NCBI GenBank assembly: GCA_022453515.1 | Contig: JAJNNY010000006.1 | Location: 372,001-436,000, forward strand | Reading direction: 5' to 3' | DNA length: 64,000 nucleotides | Source: Astrocystis sublimbata | Taxonomy: Eukaryota > Ascomycota > Sordariomycetes > Xylariales > Xylariaceae | Shown here: piece after piece, positions 21,281 to 33,145 of the stretch | Numbering within the stretch: position 1 is the first letter of the stretch | Layout of the letters: the number at the start of each line of letters is the position of its first letter | The notes under the pieces: generated by a model | What the model saw: the letters and a program-made list of their open reading frames with translations, nothing else | What the model was told of the DNA's origin: nothing | Databases searched by the model: none | Made by a program: the position numbers and the translations under genes

Positions 21281-23960
21281 ATGGCTGCCACTTGTCGCCG
21301 ACCATCATTCACATCATCATCATCATCATCATCATCACTACCACCACCACCACCACCAACCGCCACTGCAACCGCAGTCGCATCTACACGTGCACCCACA
21401 GCCCCGTCCTCGCCGCCGCCAGTGCTACACCACAGCCGTAACCTGTCCCACGCAAACATCTCGAGCCCTTCCGCGACGATCCCGTTACCGTTACATTCAC
21501 CGTCACCGTCACCGTCACCGCCAACCACCGCAAGCCGTGCTCCTGGCCCTGGTCCCGGTTCTGTCCCAGCCGCCGCCATCCCTGCTGGCGCTGTCACCGA
21601 TACCGTTTCCTCGAGCGCCCCTCGCCCTCCCAGCACCGGCACCGCTGCTCCCGTGCACGCAGGCGCCCTCGCCCCTCTTGCTCCTGGGAGCAGATTGTCC
21701 AGGTAGGCAATTCCCCATGTGTTGTCCCGTGGAACCCTCATCCTCGCTGCCACCCCACGGCCCGATTGGCCTGCCTTGTCTTGCCTTGTCTTGCCCGGGC
21801 CCTGGCCGGCCTGCCTGTTCCTGTTTTGAAACGCCAATTGACTTGCTTGCCCAGCTCCTCCCATACGACGCAGACACAGAAACCCTCGGGCTTGCTTGCC
21901 ATTGCCGTGGCCGTCTTGGATAGGACAATCGTCAACCGTGCCGAATCGTTCGCCCGTAGCCCCCGCTCCGCTTCTACGCCCGATCGCCTCTCCGTAGCGC
22001 TCGACTCCCCTACGAGCTGCGAGATCCCCCGCCCCGACAGGTCTTCCAAGGGCCGTGTTCTGACTAGAGGCGCTTCTGTCTCGTCGGCATCACTATCCCC
22101 GAGCCCCCTCGCCGCTCCATCACGGTCGAGTCAAGTGTCGTTGGGCGATCTTGTCTCGTCGCCCTACGCTGAGACCGACGCAAGCCATCCTCCACCCATA
22201 CTAGTCTCCAGTCCCGAGCCCAAAATGCATCAAACCTCTTCGCGACTGCTCCGCATGACGGATGACGACCGTCCCTTCACTCGCGTAAGCCAATGCCCCC
22301 AATGCTCTGTTGTTGTCAAGTGTCTTTGCGAAGGCCCCAAGCCCGTTGTCGCGTCTCGCGATTCTACCACACCCGTTGCCATACTCACAGCTAGAGAACC
22401 ACGAATGAGCACTTTCTGACATTGCTACTCCGCAGGACTTCAAGGATCTGTTCTCGACCCTAATAGTCAGCCTTCTTCCACTGTCGCCGCATCGCGTGCG
22501 ACTGACACGGGTGGAACACACCTTTTTGTCGGAAGATGCCATCAACAACCTTGGCTCCCTCAAATTCTCCCAGTCTAACAGGATGCCCGACCCGAAAGAC
22601 CCGAGCCGCATTGTGACCACGACTACCACCACGACGTTTTCTATGGCCAAGGACATGGCTAGATCGATATGTCAACGGTTCCTTGACGCGAGGTTTATTG
22701 AGTCCGCCGATGGAAAACTACAGCCAGTCTACACCATGAAAGGTGCTGTGTGGCAACTCACACCGAAAGGCGTTTGTGTGCTAGACCGCTTCTGCTCGCG
22801 GAACGGGATCCAGCAGAGGCAGATAGGCGACCTGGTCGCTCAAGGATCAAGTCATCTTTGTATCCTCGAAAGAGATCCCTTGACGGACAAACTAGTTATG
22901 GACCGTGGCACCATGGAAGTTGTTTTTAGGCGGTTGTGCGGCGCGAATGGCGGCTTGAACATCAAAGCTACCGTTAGCTCCGCTGATTCCGACTCATTGA
23001 GCGATTACCGGGATGGCCTCACGGGCGTCAAGATGGCTAGTGAGCGCAAAGTTAACGGCAAGATGTACAAAGATACCTTCACCGGCAAGGCATGCTCGGA
23101 CTGGTTGATGGACTGCTGCACCACCGTCGATCGGCGTGAGACTTTTGAGATGGCATCGCTTTTCGTCGAATACGATTTGATGGAATCTATTCAGCAAGAC
23201 CGGGGCTATATGGCCACTTCCCCGTCAGCAGCTATCTTTCAACCGACCAAGAACGCCATCTATCACCTAACATCACGTGGAAAGGAGATCCTCAGCGGCA
23301 CTGGCAGGGGCCGAACCTCCGAGAGCGAAGGCTTGGGAACGTCCGCCCGGCCCGGTGTTGCCCGAGATTCCAACACGCAGCGTCTTGACAAAATCTTGAA
23401 CGATGCAGCTCTACGACTCTTGTTCCGAGAGAACTTGCGTGAGACGCATTGCGAAGAAAACCTGTCCTTCTACCTCGACGTTGAGGAGTTCGTGCGCAGC
23501 TGCTGCGGTGCTATCAAATCGGCTCAGAGGAACCCAACCTCTACGTCGATGGACGGCATCAAGGAGATCATGGCCCAGGCCTACAGTATCTACAACGCAT
23601 TCCTTGCACCCGGCTCCCCTTGCGAGCTCAACATCGACCATCAGCTACGCAGCAACCTCGCGACCCGCATGACGAAGGCTGTTGGCCAAGATGTCGCTAT
23701 GATCGGAACGTTGCACGAGGTAATGACACTTTTCGAAGATGCTCAGAATGCAGTCTTCAAATTGATGGCAAGTGTAAGTGGTCTGAAGATGTCACGATTG
23801 ATCTGCGGACCTGGCCTGACATGACTTGTAGGATTCGGTACCCAAGTTCTTACGAAACACGAAGTACGAACATACGTTGAAGAACTACGATTTTGATTCC
23901 ATCGTGATCAGCGGCAATCGTGGTCCAGAAAGAAGTCAAAGTCGATCTAATCGCAGATAG
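21281..23960 (+). CDS. flbA: FlbA/Sst2-type regulator of G-protein signalling (two DEP domains, RGS)
   Basis: RGS proteins speed GTP hydrolysis by G-alpha; the fungal FlbA type controls growth versus sporulation. Modelled exons: 21281-21702, 21855-22284, 22436-23773, 23832-23960 (772 residues). Residues 1-280 are low complexity (Ser, Pro, Ala), including a Ser run from a CAT repeat. Exon 3 starts DFKDLF and holds DEP 1 (VRLTRVEHTFLSEDAINNLG, then MAKDMARSICQRFLDARFIE) and DEP 2 (MYKDTFTGKACSDWLMDCC). The RGS box follows: LNDAALRLLFRENLRETHCE, ENLSFYLDVEEF, IYNAFLAPGSPCELNID; exon 4 adds DSVPKFLRNTKYE and a basic tail. Intron 2 (donor GTAAGC, acceptor CGCAG) and intron 3 (donor GTAAGT, acceptor TGTAG) restore conserved junctions FTR-DFKD and MAS-DSVPK. 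Intron 1 is less sure: an acceptor at 21924 is also in frame, and translation could start at 22225 (MHQTSSRLLRMTDDDRPFT). Confidence 0.92.
21312..21358. repeat. Coding (CAT)n/(CCA)n triplet repeats
   Basis: About eight CAT units (21312-21337) followed by about six CCA units (21340-21358). In the RGS frame they encode a Ser run followed by a Pro run near the N terminus, so length changes would alter the protein without shifting frame. Confidence 0.85.
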
Positions 23961-25110
23961 TAGGACCGCCGCTTCGCAGTGGTAGACATTTTCGACGTGT
24001 CCGCTCAACCCGAAATTCGTCGGAGTTGTAGCAGGCTTGCATAGAATGGGGTTTTATTTGGATTTCTCATCTCACGTGCTACGAGATTGCATGCAAGCGG
24101 CCTTACTACCAACTACTAATACAGCCAACCGTCTTTCCAAATCTTGATTTTAGCACCTCTTGTTTACCTGGAGATAACGGCGTTGAAGGATAAACCAGCA
24201 TAGAGACACACCTTCGAATGGAGTTCAGAGCTGCAATAGTCATAATTTGGCTTATTGGTATTTCATCGTGGCGGAGGAGGCGAAGAGGCAGGCGATTCAG
24301 TGTATATTGGTCTCTCGACTGCAGGCGGCAGCTAGCTGCCCAACAGGCTCAGCGGCCCTCGGCCGTGGCATGCGCCGTACAAAACGGGTTGTGGAAGCAT
24401 TCCACCGGGAATTGGTCGAGGAGGTTGGCCCGTCATATTCAGAACCGGGCCGTGGCAAAATCCCGCCCTCGCTGAGTGTTCAAACACTATCAGAAAGGAC
24501 GCTTGACAACCAGCGATGCCATATTACAAACAAGTACTCGGTCATCGGACCAGATAGTCTCTAGGTCGAAGAAGACCTTCGGTAACATTCGGCGTCCAAA
24601 CTTAAGTATGCATTGAACATGTTTCACAAGGAAAGAATCAGGCAGCCTTGTAAGGGGGTCACTACCTACTGCGTGAGCCCTGACGATGCGGACTGACAAC
24701 ATTGCCAGTCTTGAAGGGATGCTGTATTGGGAATGTATGTGGCTGCAAGTGAAGATCTTCTGATTTTGCACACATTCCAAGACAAGGGTGCGCCTCATTT
24801 AAGACTTTGGTTTGTTTTGGCAACCAAACAGAATCATTGGTGTACCCGAGTATTGCTTGTCTCATACAGATTCTCAGGATCATGCATTGCGCATCAATAG
24901 CCTCAAAACAGCCAGTTTCTCTGGTCTTCTTAAGCCTGCGTTGCCTCCAGGTCAAGCATTGTTTCCCAATCTTGTCCTTACCCACCACCACACTCGTTTA
25001 TTCTCTCTTCGTCACACTCATTGTCCGTTTTTATACTCGCCACCATAAGCATCGCCCATAGTCAAAGCGTTAAGCACCTCCTCAGCATCTATCAACACCG
25101 CGCCTATATC
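23961..25110. other. Intergenic region between the RGS gene and the wall-protein gene
   Basis: No clear gene. A plus frame at 24247-24564 (105 codons) contains a charged helical-looking stretch (MRRTKRVVEAFHRELVEEVG) but no recognisable domain, and I leave it out as a gene. The last 150 bp before 25111 are pyrimidine-rich (CCACCACCACACTCG, CTCTTCG), consistent with a fungal promoter and leader. Confidence 0.55.
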
Positions 25111-26093
25111 ATGTATTCCAAGATGAACACCCTTGCTGTTGCTGGTCTTCTGGCGGCGGGAGTCATGGGAGAGTATCCTTCATCCATGTACTTTGATGAG
25201 GCTCCGAGCAAGGTGATGGAAGACCCGGCTTCCTGGACCACTTCGCCTCCGGCATTGTGGACCCCGACACCGGCTCCCATGAACAATATGCACCTCAACG
25301 GGAGCATCACCACGCCCATCTGGACGATCATCAACTTCCCGATGACCACGGTGACTGTGGTCGACACTCTGACGACGCACTGCCCTGAAGCTACTACTCT
25401 GACCTTCAATGGTTGTGAGTACCCTGCTACGGCGGGCGAGGTTATCACTGTTACAAACTGCCCTTGCACTGTGACTACCGTAAGTGTCATCTTCTCGTTT
25501 GCCCCCATCTCTTTCGCTCTTGTAGCTAGCATCTGTTTCCTCTTTCTTGTTCCCCTCCTTCCTCTATCCGTCATCGTATTTAATTTGGACTCCCACAAAA
25601 ACGGCGTCGTCTTTTCGGGCCGTGTTCGCAAGCCTGACTTTGAATGATTTTCTCACCGGGGTGAAATGTCTCAACACGCCGCGTTCTCCCTTCCCGGTGC
25701 CCAGAGACCAGACAATAATGTCCTGCTCATCCCTCCCTCTCGTCTGTCGATCAACAAACACTCTTGGGCGAATTGGCCCGAGACACATTCTTGACTTCGC
25801 GTTACTTGAAACAAGACTAAAGAGAGTAACAACTACAGGTGATTCCAACCTGGAGCTCCTCCCTCTGCCTCCCGCCGCCACCAGAGACGGCCGTGGCCCC
25901 CCCTCCCCCGGTCGAGACGCACGTCACAGCCAAGCCCGGCTCGCCCGCCGGTCCCACCACCTACTCGGTGTCTGAGGCCAAGCCCACGCACACACACCCC
26001 GTCCAGGTCGCCGGTGCCTCGGCCGTGGCTGGCAGCGGGAGCGTCGCTGGCCTGGTCATTGCCGCTGTTGCTGTTGTTGTGTGCCTCTTCTAA
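25111..26093 (+). CDS. Small secreted, probably GPI-anchored cell-wall protein (CCG-6-like)
   Basis: Two exons, 25111-25479 and 25839-26093, with a 359-nt intron (donor GTAAGT, acceptor CTACAG); 207 residues. An N-terminal signal peptide (MNTLAVAGLLAAGVMG after MYSK; start may be 25111 or 25123) is followed by a Thr/Pro-rich region and a domain with VDTLTTHCPEATTLTFNGCE and ITVTNCPCTVTT. The spaced CPEATTL and CPCTVT motifs are those of the fungal family that includes Neurospora clock-controlled protein 6, whose function is unknown. Exon 2 encodes a Pro-rich linker and a hydrophobic C terminus (GLVIAAVAVVVCLF) after small residues AGSGS, a GPI-attachment signal. The intron is long for this window; a small internal exon cannot be excluded, but the phase-0 join is clean. 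Confidence 0.82.
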
Positions 26094-27292
26094 GCCCGGA
26101 ACATAACAGCCTCAGGCTCCTTCATTCTTCAGATGAATTAGTTGCATTGGTCACCATGGTTGCCTACAAGTTGCCAACTTGGACGTGTAATAGCGAGCGC
26201 TGCTGAGCTCTAAACGGTAAGCACGAGCAGTGTGTTGGACTGGGGAAAGGGGAGTTTTGGGGTGTTTGGATGGCGGTGTGGGTTTGTTCTTATGTCAGGT
26301 GGCTGGTCGGTTTGGGCATTTGCTTGGACAGACACGGGGTTGTGTCTTCTTTTCGTCTATGATATTCTTTTCTATTTATTTCTTTCCATGACGGGTTATT
26401 GGCCTTTTGGGCTTGCATTACACTCACAGGCTATACGGGCACTTCCTAGAGACTAAACTGAGCAATGAACACTTTTTCCACCCGCTGTATGTCAGTTGTC
26501 TAGATCACTCAGTAAAATCCATTCACTATAAACCTCGTTGTCTCCATCTCTCTCTCCCGAATTCGGCACAATTCATTTAGAAGTCGGGAGCACATAATGA
26601 CAGATAGGGCATGTGTAACGCCATGATATATATTGAGAAAAGCTTTTTGAGGTCGGCGATACTCTACTGCTGAAGAATAGATGTAGTCGCTACTTCGACG
26701 CGTGTTACGTCCGGGAGTCAATAGAAGCCATACTTCCAATCAATCCATTGCGCCGTCCGTTTGTGTTCAGTCTGCTCGCCGAAGGGAGTTCAAATTAACA
26801 TCAGGCATAGACCATGGCAAAACTTTCCAAACACACATCTAGATATGCCAAACCCCTGCTTTACAACAACAACAAAATCGTGATAGACATGAGGTGCACC
26901 ACATTGACGTAAAAAAACAAAACACATCGAACTGGACTCATCTGGTGGAGAGAGACAGCGGCCCAGATCGAAAGCAGGGCCACCCAAGCGAGCCAACCTA
27001 CCCTATACAGACTATACTTACTCACACAAGTGCCCCTAGCAATGGCGCATTGATTGCGACCCACCACTGACCACTGACCCAGGCTCGCCAGGGACCCGAG
27101 GCGCCCAAGCTTATAATAATCGGAGCAGCGACCGCGTGTTGCACCGCGTCGTTTCGGCATCCATTGTACCCCAACAAACACCACCTGCACACAGTAACAC
27201 CACAGACATCGCGATCCCTAATTGAACAAGCCCATGATGTGAATGAAGTATGGCATGAAGAAGAAGTGCATGGACAACCGACCTGCAACGAA
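26094..27292. other. Intergenic region between the wall-protein gene and orc4
   Basis: About 1.2 kb without a supported gene. The left part (26220-26400) is GT-rich, probably the wall-protein 3' UTR; the right part is the orc4 promoter. Overlapping minus-strand frames of 70-110 codons at 26790-27437 have no recognisable content. Confidence 0.6.
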
Positions 27293-30128
27293 ATGGCTCC
27301 CAGTCAGACCCCGGGCGCCGGCCGTCGCAAGCGATCCCGGCCCGACGACTCCTCGCCAGCGCCCTCACCTTCCAGTGTTGCCGCGACCGCCAAGCGCCGG
27401 CGCCTGAACGGTGTCGCCGACTCGCCGAGCTCGACACCCAAAGCCTTTTCTGCCATCACGTTGGCCATTGGCGGCCTGCGCAGCCGACTGGCCCGCGGCA
27501 TCCGGGGCGCGACGACAGCGACGGATACCGAGTCTTCGTACGATGTGCCCGACAGCGACGGCGAAGAGCCGGAGGCGCCCGCGAGCAAGCCGAAGAAGCT
27601 GGATTTTGGGCGACACGCGAACACTCCGAGACTGAAACCGAAACCGAAGCCGAAGCCCGGGAAGCCACCCGCGACAGAAACTACGAACTTGTACGATGTG
27701 CCAGATTCTGGCGATGAGCATGACCCTGTGGGCATGGACACAGGTGCGCGAGCGACCGACGAGGCAGCAGAGGGCGGTCCCAAGACAGCTTCCAAGCAGA
27801 GATCAGCCAAAGATGCCGCGAAAGCCGCCCCGGCGCGCTCCACGGCAGGACAAAAAGGAGACGGACAGACCACCAAACCTATTGCGTCGCACACAAACAT
27901 GGCGGGTATGGATGTACCTCGCAAGAGAGGGCGGCCGCCGAAGTCGAGTTTGCCGCCGGCGGTGATGACTTATGACGAATTCCCGCTCGCGGTAAAACAA
28001 CGCATCTACAAGCCCGCAAGCAAAGGCGTTGCCCCGTCGTCGTCGTCCGAATCTCCAAAAAAGCTGAAGGGCATCTTGTCGCCCCAGAAGAGGAAGGCTG
28101 GCCGGCCGACGAAGACGGTTGTTTTCAGCGAGAGCGAAGAGATCGATTCGGACATGCCCGACCCTGACACCGACGCAACACCTAGGCCCAAGCCCAAGTC
28201 TACGGGCAAATCACTTTTCCAAAGCGCGAAGGACCTATCTCTTGTTCTGGATAAGGATCTGGCGAGGGGCTCTACCGACTTGATAGGCACAGACACGGAG
28301 AAGGAAGACACGGGGAACAATGCAGAGCTGGAAGACGGCGGCGGCGGCGGCGCTGAAGAAGAGGAAGAGGAAGATGACGAGGTGTGCGCTATATGTTCGA
28401 AGCCCGATTCCGAACCGCCAAACGAGATCATCTTCTGCGAGGTGTGCGATAGGGGCTTCCATCAGAAGTGCTACGATGTCCCGGTCGTGCCCGAGGGAGA
28501 CTGGATATGCCGAACTTGCTCGCAAGAAGACGCGTTGCCCGAGGAGCCAGCCGTGGTGCGAAAGAAAGCTTCTGTATCAGTCGCGGCCCGGGAAATACCA
28601 GGAATACCCAACTTCGAGCAGCACTTGCAGAAAACGCGGCGCGTATTATTAGATCGGTGCTCAGGCAAGCGGCGCATCAAATTGCGCGGCCAAACCGACG
28701 CTTACGAGAAGACATATCAACTTGTCGAGCAGACGGTGCTCGCTGGCGAGGGCAATTCCATGATGGTTATCGGAGGGCGCGGCTCTGGCAAGACAACTGT
28801 AGGTCTACTTCTTGACCAGTTATTGACTATCACTAACGACTATCGCAGATGGTAGAAGAGATTCTCTGTGATCTCCGAGCCGAACACGCTGAAGCGTTTC
28901 ACGTCGTGCGTCTTAATGGATTCATTCACACAGACGACAAGCTTGCCCTCAAAGAGATATGGCGCCAGCTAGGCAGGGAGATGGAGATAGAAGATGATTT
29001 GATCAACAAGGTAGGACTCCAATCCCTATAGTTATTCCAGTCTCGTTCGCAACAGCTGACATTACCAGACCAACAACTATGCCGACACAATGGCCTCTCT
29101 CCTGGCGCTCCTATCTCACCCGGAGGAAATTACAGGAGGAGCTGAAGATGGTGTGACGTCAAAGTCTGTGGTTTTCATAATAGACGAATTCGAGCTCTTT
29201 GCGACACATGCTCGACAGACGCTGCTGTATAATCTCTTCGACATCGCTCAGGCAAGGAAAGCCCCAATAGCCGTGCTTGGTCTGACGACGCGAATCGATG
29301 TGGTAGAGAGCTTGGAAAAGCGAGTCAAGAGTCGTTTCAGCCATCGTTACGTCTACTTGTCCCTCCCCAAGTCCTTGCCGGCGTATTGGGACGTCTGCAA
29401 ACAGGGCTTGATAGTGGACAAGGAGGACCTCGAAGTGGAAGGCTTCGACCCTTACCTCGAAGGGCTCCACAAGTTCCATGACTACTGGAACAAGAACATC
29501 GAGGTAAGCGTGGTCTTATCGACACATTTGAGTAAACTTGACTGACCACAGGCAGACGCTTCGCCAGACGCCGGCATTTGAGGATTTCCTCGAATACCAA
29601 TACTACACGACGAAATCTGTGTCAGCATTCCTCACGTCATGTATCCAACCTCTCTCAGGCCTGTCGATGTCGTCGCTCGACTTGGTGATGCCGTCACCCG
29701 TAGGCGCGATCACATTGGAACCGCAAGAGCCAAAACTACAGCTCCTGGTCGCCCTGTCAGATCTCGAGCTCTCGCTGCTGATTGCGGCTGCCCGACTCGA
29801 CATCGTCGCCCATACCGACACGGTCAACTTCGCCATGGCGTACGACGAGTACAGCGGGCAGATGGGCAAGCAGCGTGCGCAGACGGCGAGCTCGGGGTTG
29901 CTGGCCCTGGGCGCGGGCGCAAGGGTCTGGAGCCGCAGCGTGGCGGTGGTGGCGTGGGAGCGGCTGGTGTCGCTCGGCCTGCTCATCCCGGCCGGCATAG
30001 GAGGCCGGTCCAATGCCGCGCATGGCGGCCTCGAGGGCAAGATGTGGAGATTGGACGTCGCCTTGGAAGAGATCCCTTCGGCGGTGGAGCTCCCCGGGTT
30101 CCTGGTCAAGTGGTGTAGTCAAATCTAA
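27293..30128 (+). CDS. orc4: Origin recognition complex subunit 4 with AT-hooks and a PHD finger
   Basis: Exons 27293-28798, 28849-29010, 29069-29503 and 29556-30128; 891 residues. Orc4 is an AAA+ subunit of the six-protein complex that marks replication origins. The C-terminal half is the ORC4 core: Walker A GGRGSGKTT (about 494-502), FHVVRLNGFIHTDDKLAL, Walker B VVFIIDEFELF (about 590-600), LGLTTRIDVVESLEKRVKSR (sensor region) and a winged-helix end (AYDEYSG, ERLVSLGLLIP, LPGFLVKWC). The N-terminal 490 residues are mostly disordered and basic, with AT-hook-type motifs RKRGRPPKS (about 210-218) and KRKAGRPTK (about 266-274), then an acidic run and a C4HC3 PHD finger (about 363-412: CAIC, FCEVCDRGFHQKC, WICRTC). 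All three introns (50, 58, 52 nt) are phase 0; the first falls directly after Walker A. The PHD and ORC4 core share one open exon, so the fusion does not depend on a splice guess. Confidence 0.95.
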
Positions 30129-32207
30129 GCTGCCGATAGCTATCGAGCTGTGTATTAGCTGTTCAAGCCGAGCTCCCGTAACCGACTAAGTAGCTAATTG
30201 CGTAGTTACGAGTTACGGTAGGTTGGCGAGGTTGGGGCGATGCTCGCTCTAACTGCGCCAAAGATCCTGGATGTGCATCCTGCGTGTAACAGGGTTGTTT
30301 ACGTTGCTAGGATAGGCTGTTATGATCCATGTATATGGGTGTACATCCCCGTACCTTGACTCTCTGACTCTCTGACTCTCTGACTCTCTGACTCTCTGAC
30401 TCTGTACCTACTACCCAATCGTGCCAGTCGAAGAGGGATGAAGGCTGGGTAATATATTAAGCGAAGGGATGGATACCAAAAACATCTCGGAGATTTTGCA
30501 TCCCGCGCCTTATCATGCCGAACAGTTACAGCCGAACATACCCAGTGACATCATAACTAGCAAGGGGAAGTTTATTCTGCATGCGATCCCCTACTGCGCA
30601 TGGTATTTGTTTTTACTATAAGAGTTATTGTTGATCGCGTTCGATTCACATATGCGAGTGCGACGATACTTGCTATCACCAACACATGAAGAGAGGCATT
30701 GAAACAAACGAAGAAATACCACAACCCCAGCATGTGACGGAAGGCCAGAGCTTCTGACAAAATGGCGCGCTGGCGTTGGGCGACGCGAACAGGTGGACCC
30801 TTGATCGTCTGCCCCCCTCGTCTCGTTAGGCCGGATGTCGAGAGTGCCGACAGGTGGAGTGGAGTCTCCCGATACTGGCTCGGCTGGGTCGATCATGCAC
30901 TTAACAGACTTTCGTCTAAAGGACTGCTGTTTGACAGGGGCCACCCAGAGCTGCGATGTCTCACTTACTTAAATCAAGTACATCATCTTGTTTACCGAAA
31001 ACAGTAAAATGCATCGGGTGTGTTGGTGGTGGACCTGGGTCCGGAGCTCTTCATACGCTACTACTACGAACTATGTACATACTAAATAAATGCGCACCAA
31101 AGTCATCTACGGCATATGTAAGGGAGTAGGTATGTACATAGTAAATAGACTAAGTCTCTTTGTTGGGGGAGTTGGGACCTCTCCGGCATTTAGGATACGT
31201 TATGGGGAGGAGAATATGTACTGGAGTGGGAAACATCTAAAAATATCGTTGTTAGCTCGGATTCGACGGCGGTAACGCAGTGAGATGGCTCGAGATGGGC
31301 TCGGATGGCGCTCTACATCCCCGCAAAACTGCACGCTATTTCGCCTATTTCGCCGTAGATCCATGAAAAGATGCTGCTGGTTGCTGCTGGTGCGGTATGG
31401 TGCGGTGCCGCAATGCCACATTCATTCTCAGTGCTCACCCTTCTCGACCCTCAGGCCAGCACTGCGAGCGCCTCGCCTCGCCTCATTATTCTATTCTATT
31501 TAATCATGTCTTACTTGACAGACGAATAGCGAATAGGCATACTACCGCGGGGCCGGAATGACCTGTGCTCATATGGGTCTGTGCTGCATTCATCCCCTTA
31601 TAGTAGCAGGACCATCTGTCGTGTAACGAGCATACGACCGACGTATCAGTAATACCATTAATACTGCTCCCCCTTCATCATAGTTGCTTCACATCGTGGG
31701 TACTTACTCTTAAAGCCCGACTACCTACCTCGTATCTACTGTCTACTGTCCTGTCTACTGTCTGTCATTACCGCAATACCAATTTCAGTCGTCATTCGCA
31801 ACAATCGACGCGAACGTGGACCTGGACCTGGACGTAGAACGCGAAAAGTTGGAACTCGCCATACCCAGTTCCAGCTCAATTGTGGCTTTGCAACAAAACG
31901 AGAATCCCCGAACAAAGACGCTGCCGAGGCTGTTGTCTGACTGCGCCGCCACCCTGTCTAGGACCTGTCTGATAGTTTGAAAGGGGGAAGAGGATTGATT
32001 GTATTGTACCCAATCTCCCCTCATTATCGGACGGGACTATCGAGGTTCTGCGAGAACAAAAGCGACCGCGCTTAAAGTTGGGACACATTCTATCCGGAAG
32101 GTGCTGGCCTGGCCATTAGACGCGATTCACGGCCTGGCAGTTATCGCCACCAGATAGTAACGCGATACTCTTGACTCTCGGCCTCTGGACCAGACGGACA
32201 AAGATCG
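30129..32207. other. Intergenic region between orc4 and the DUF7053 gene
   Basis: About 2.1 kb, no supported gene. It contains an 8-bp tandem repeat at 30358-30403 and several GTACATA/TACTACG-like short motifs around 31060-31140. Minus frames at 31785-32088 (70-80 codons) show no recognisable protein. Confidence 0.6.
30358..30403. repeat. Tandem repeat, unit GACTCTCT
   Basis: Five perfect copies of an 8-bp unit plus a partial sixth, about 230 bp downstream of the orc4 stop. The copies are identical, which suggests recent slippage. Confidence 0.92.
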
Positions 32208-33145
32208 ATGTCGAAGAAAACCACGTTTACGACCATCTCGCCACTGCCTGCGGGCATCCCGCGCGAGGTGGTCATCGAGTTCCTGCACAACCATCAGGAA
32301 ATGATCGACCTGAATCCGCTCATCGTCGAGCGGCACCCCATCCCGCCGCCCGACCACGCCAGCGCCGAAGAGGCGCGCTGTGTGTGGTGGAGCATGACGG
32401 ACAAAATCTCTTATTTGCCCGGCGGCCTCGCGTCCGGCGAGGTCGAGTACACGGCCGCCTTCAACGACCTGCCCAACGGCATTCAGACACACGTTTACGC
32501 ACCGCTCGGGCTCGACATCCGCGAGCGTTGGAGCCTTGGCGGCACCCTTCCTGGCGAGCCTCTTGAGCCCGTGGAGATAGGGCTGGGCGCCCCGAGACAG
32601 GGGCTGTATCTTCGCGAGGTTGGTGCCCCCACGCCCTAATCCATCTTTTCTTTGAATTCCGGGTGGCTCGATAGTTGCTGGGCTCGATACCGTCCAAAAT
32701 GCTAATCGATGAATGTACACAGGATGTCGAGCTCCGATGCAATTTCGTAATGGCCAGCTTTGTCAAGAAGACACTCAAGAAAGCGCACGGCACCCTTGTC
32801 GAACGCTTGTGCTTCAAGGCCACCATGACCGGTCCCAAGGAACCGAGCCCAGGGACTTCCATCAGCGGATCGATTAACTCGCACACGAGCAATGATATGG
32901 GCGATAGGCGGACATCGATGGGCGCGCGCCCGACCAACAACCGCCAGAGCAGCCAGTACTCGGGGGAACACAATTACTCCCGGTATTCGCAACAGCCACC
33001 GCCCAGGTCTTACTCCAATTCGCCGAATCCGCCTCGTTTCGTCCCGTATCGGAAGCCTGTACCTCTGCCGCAGCAGGCATCGTCGACGACGACGACGAAC
33101 GGCTGGTCGGAAAAACACGCGCATGCTCCGGCAGAGCTGCAATAA
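32208..33145 (+). CDS. DUF7053-type protein of unknown function
   Basis: Exons 32208-32618 and 32723-33145; 277 residues. The intron (104 nt, donor GTTGGT, branch GCTAATC, acceptor ACACAG) joins GLYLRE to DVELRCNFVM in frame. Without splicing the frame ends six codons into the intron. The first 200 residues match a family of fungal proteins I know as DUF7053: MSKKTTFTTISPLPAGIPRE, EFLHNHQEMIDLNPLIVERH, TDKISYLPGGLASGEVEYTA, LPGEPLEPVEIGLGAP, FVKKTLKKAHGTLVERL. The fold may be lipocalin- or START-like, but I cannot show that. The last 75 residues are a Ser/Asn/Gln/Pro-rich disordered tail. No signal peptide is seen. Confidence 0.85.

Noticed and set aside
21133..21864. Minus-strand 243-codon frame opposite RGS exon 1
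   Set aside because: It is a shadow of the GC-rich RGS N-terminal exon; composition follows the complement of the Ser/Pro repeats.
27304..27924. Minus-strand 206-codon frame opposite orc4
   Set aside because: It is a shadow of the Orc4 N-terminal exon; the plus frame continues into the conserved PHD and AAA+ regions.
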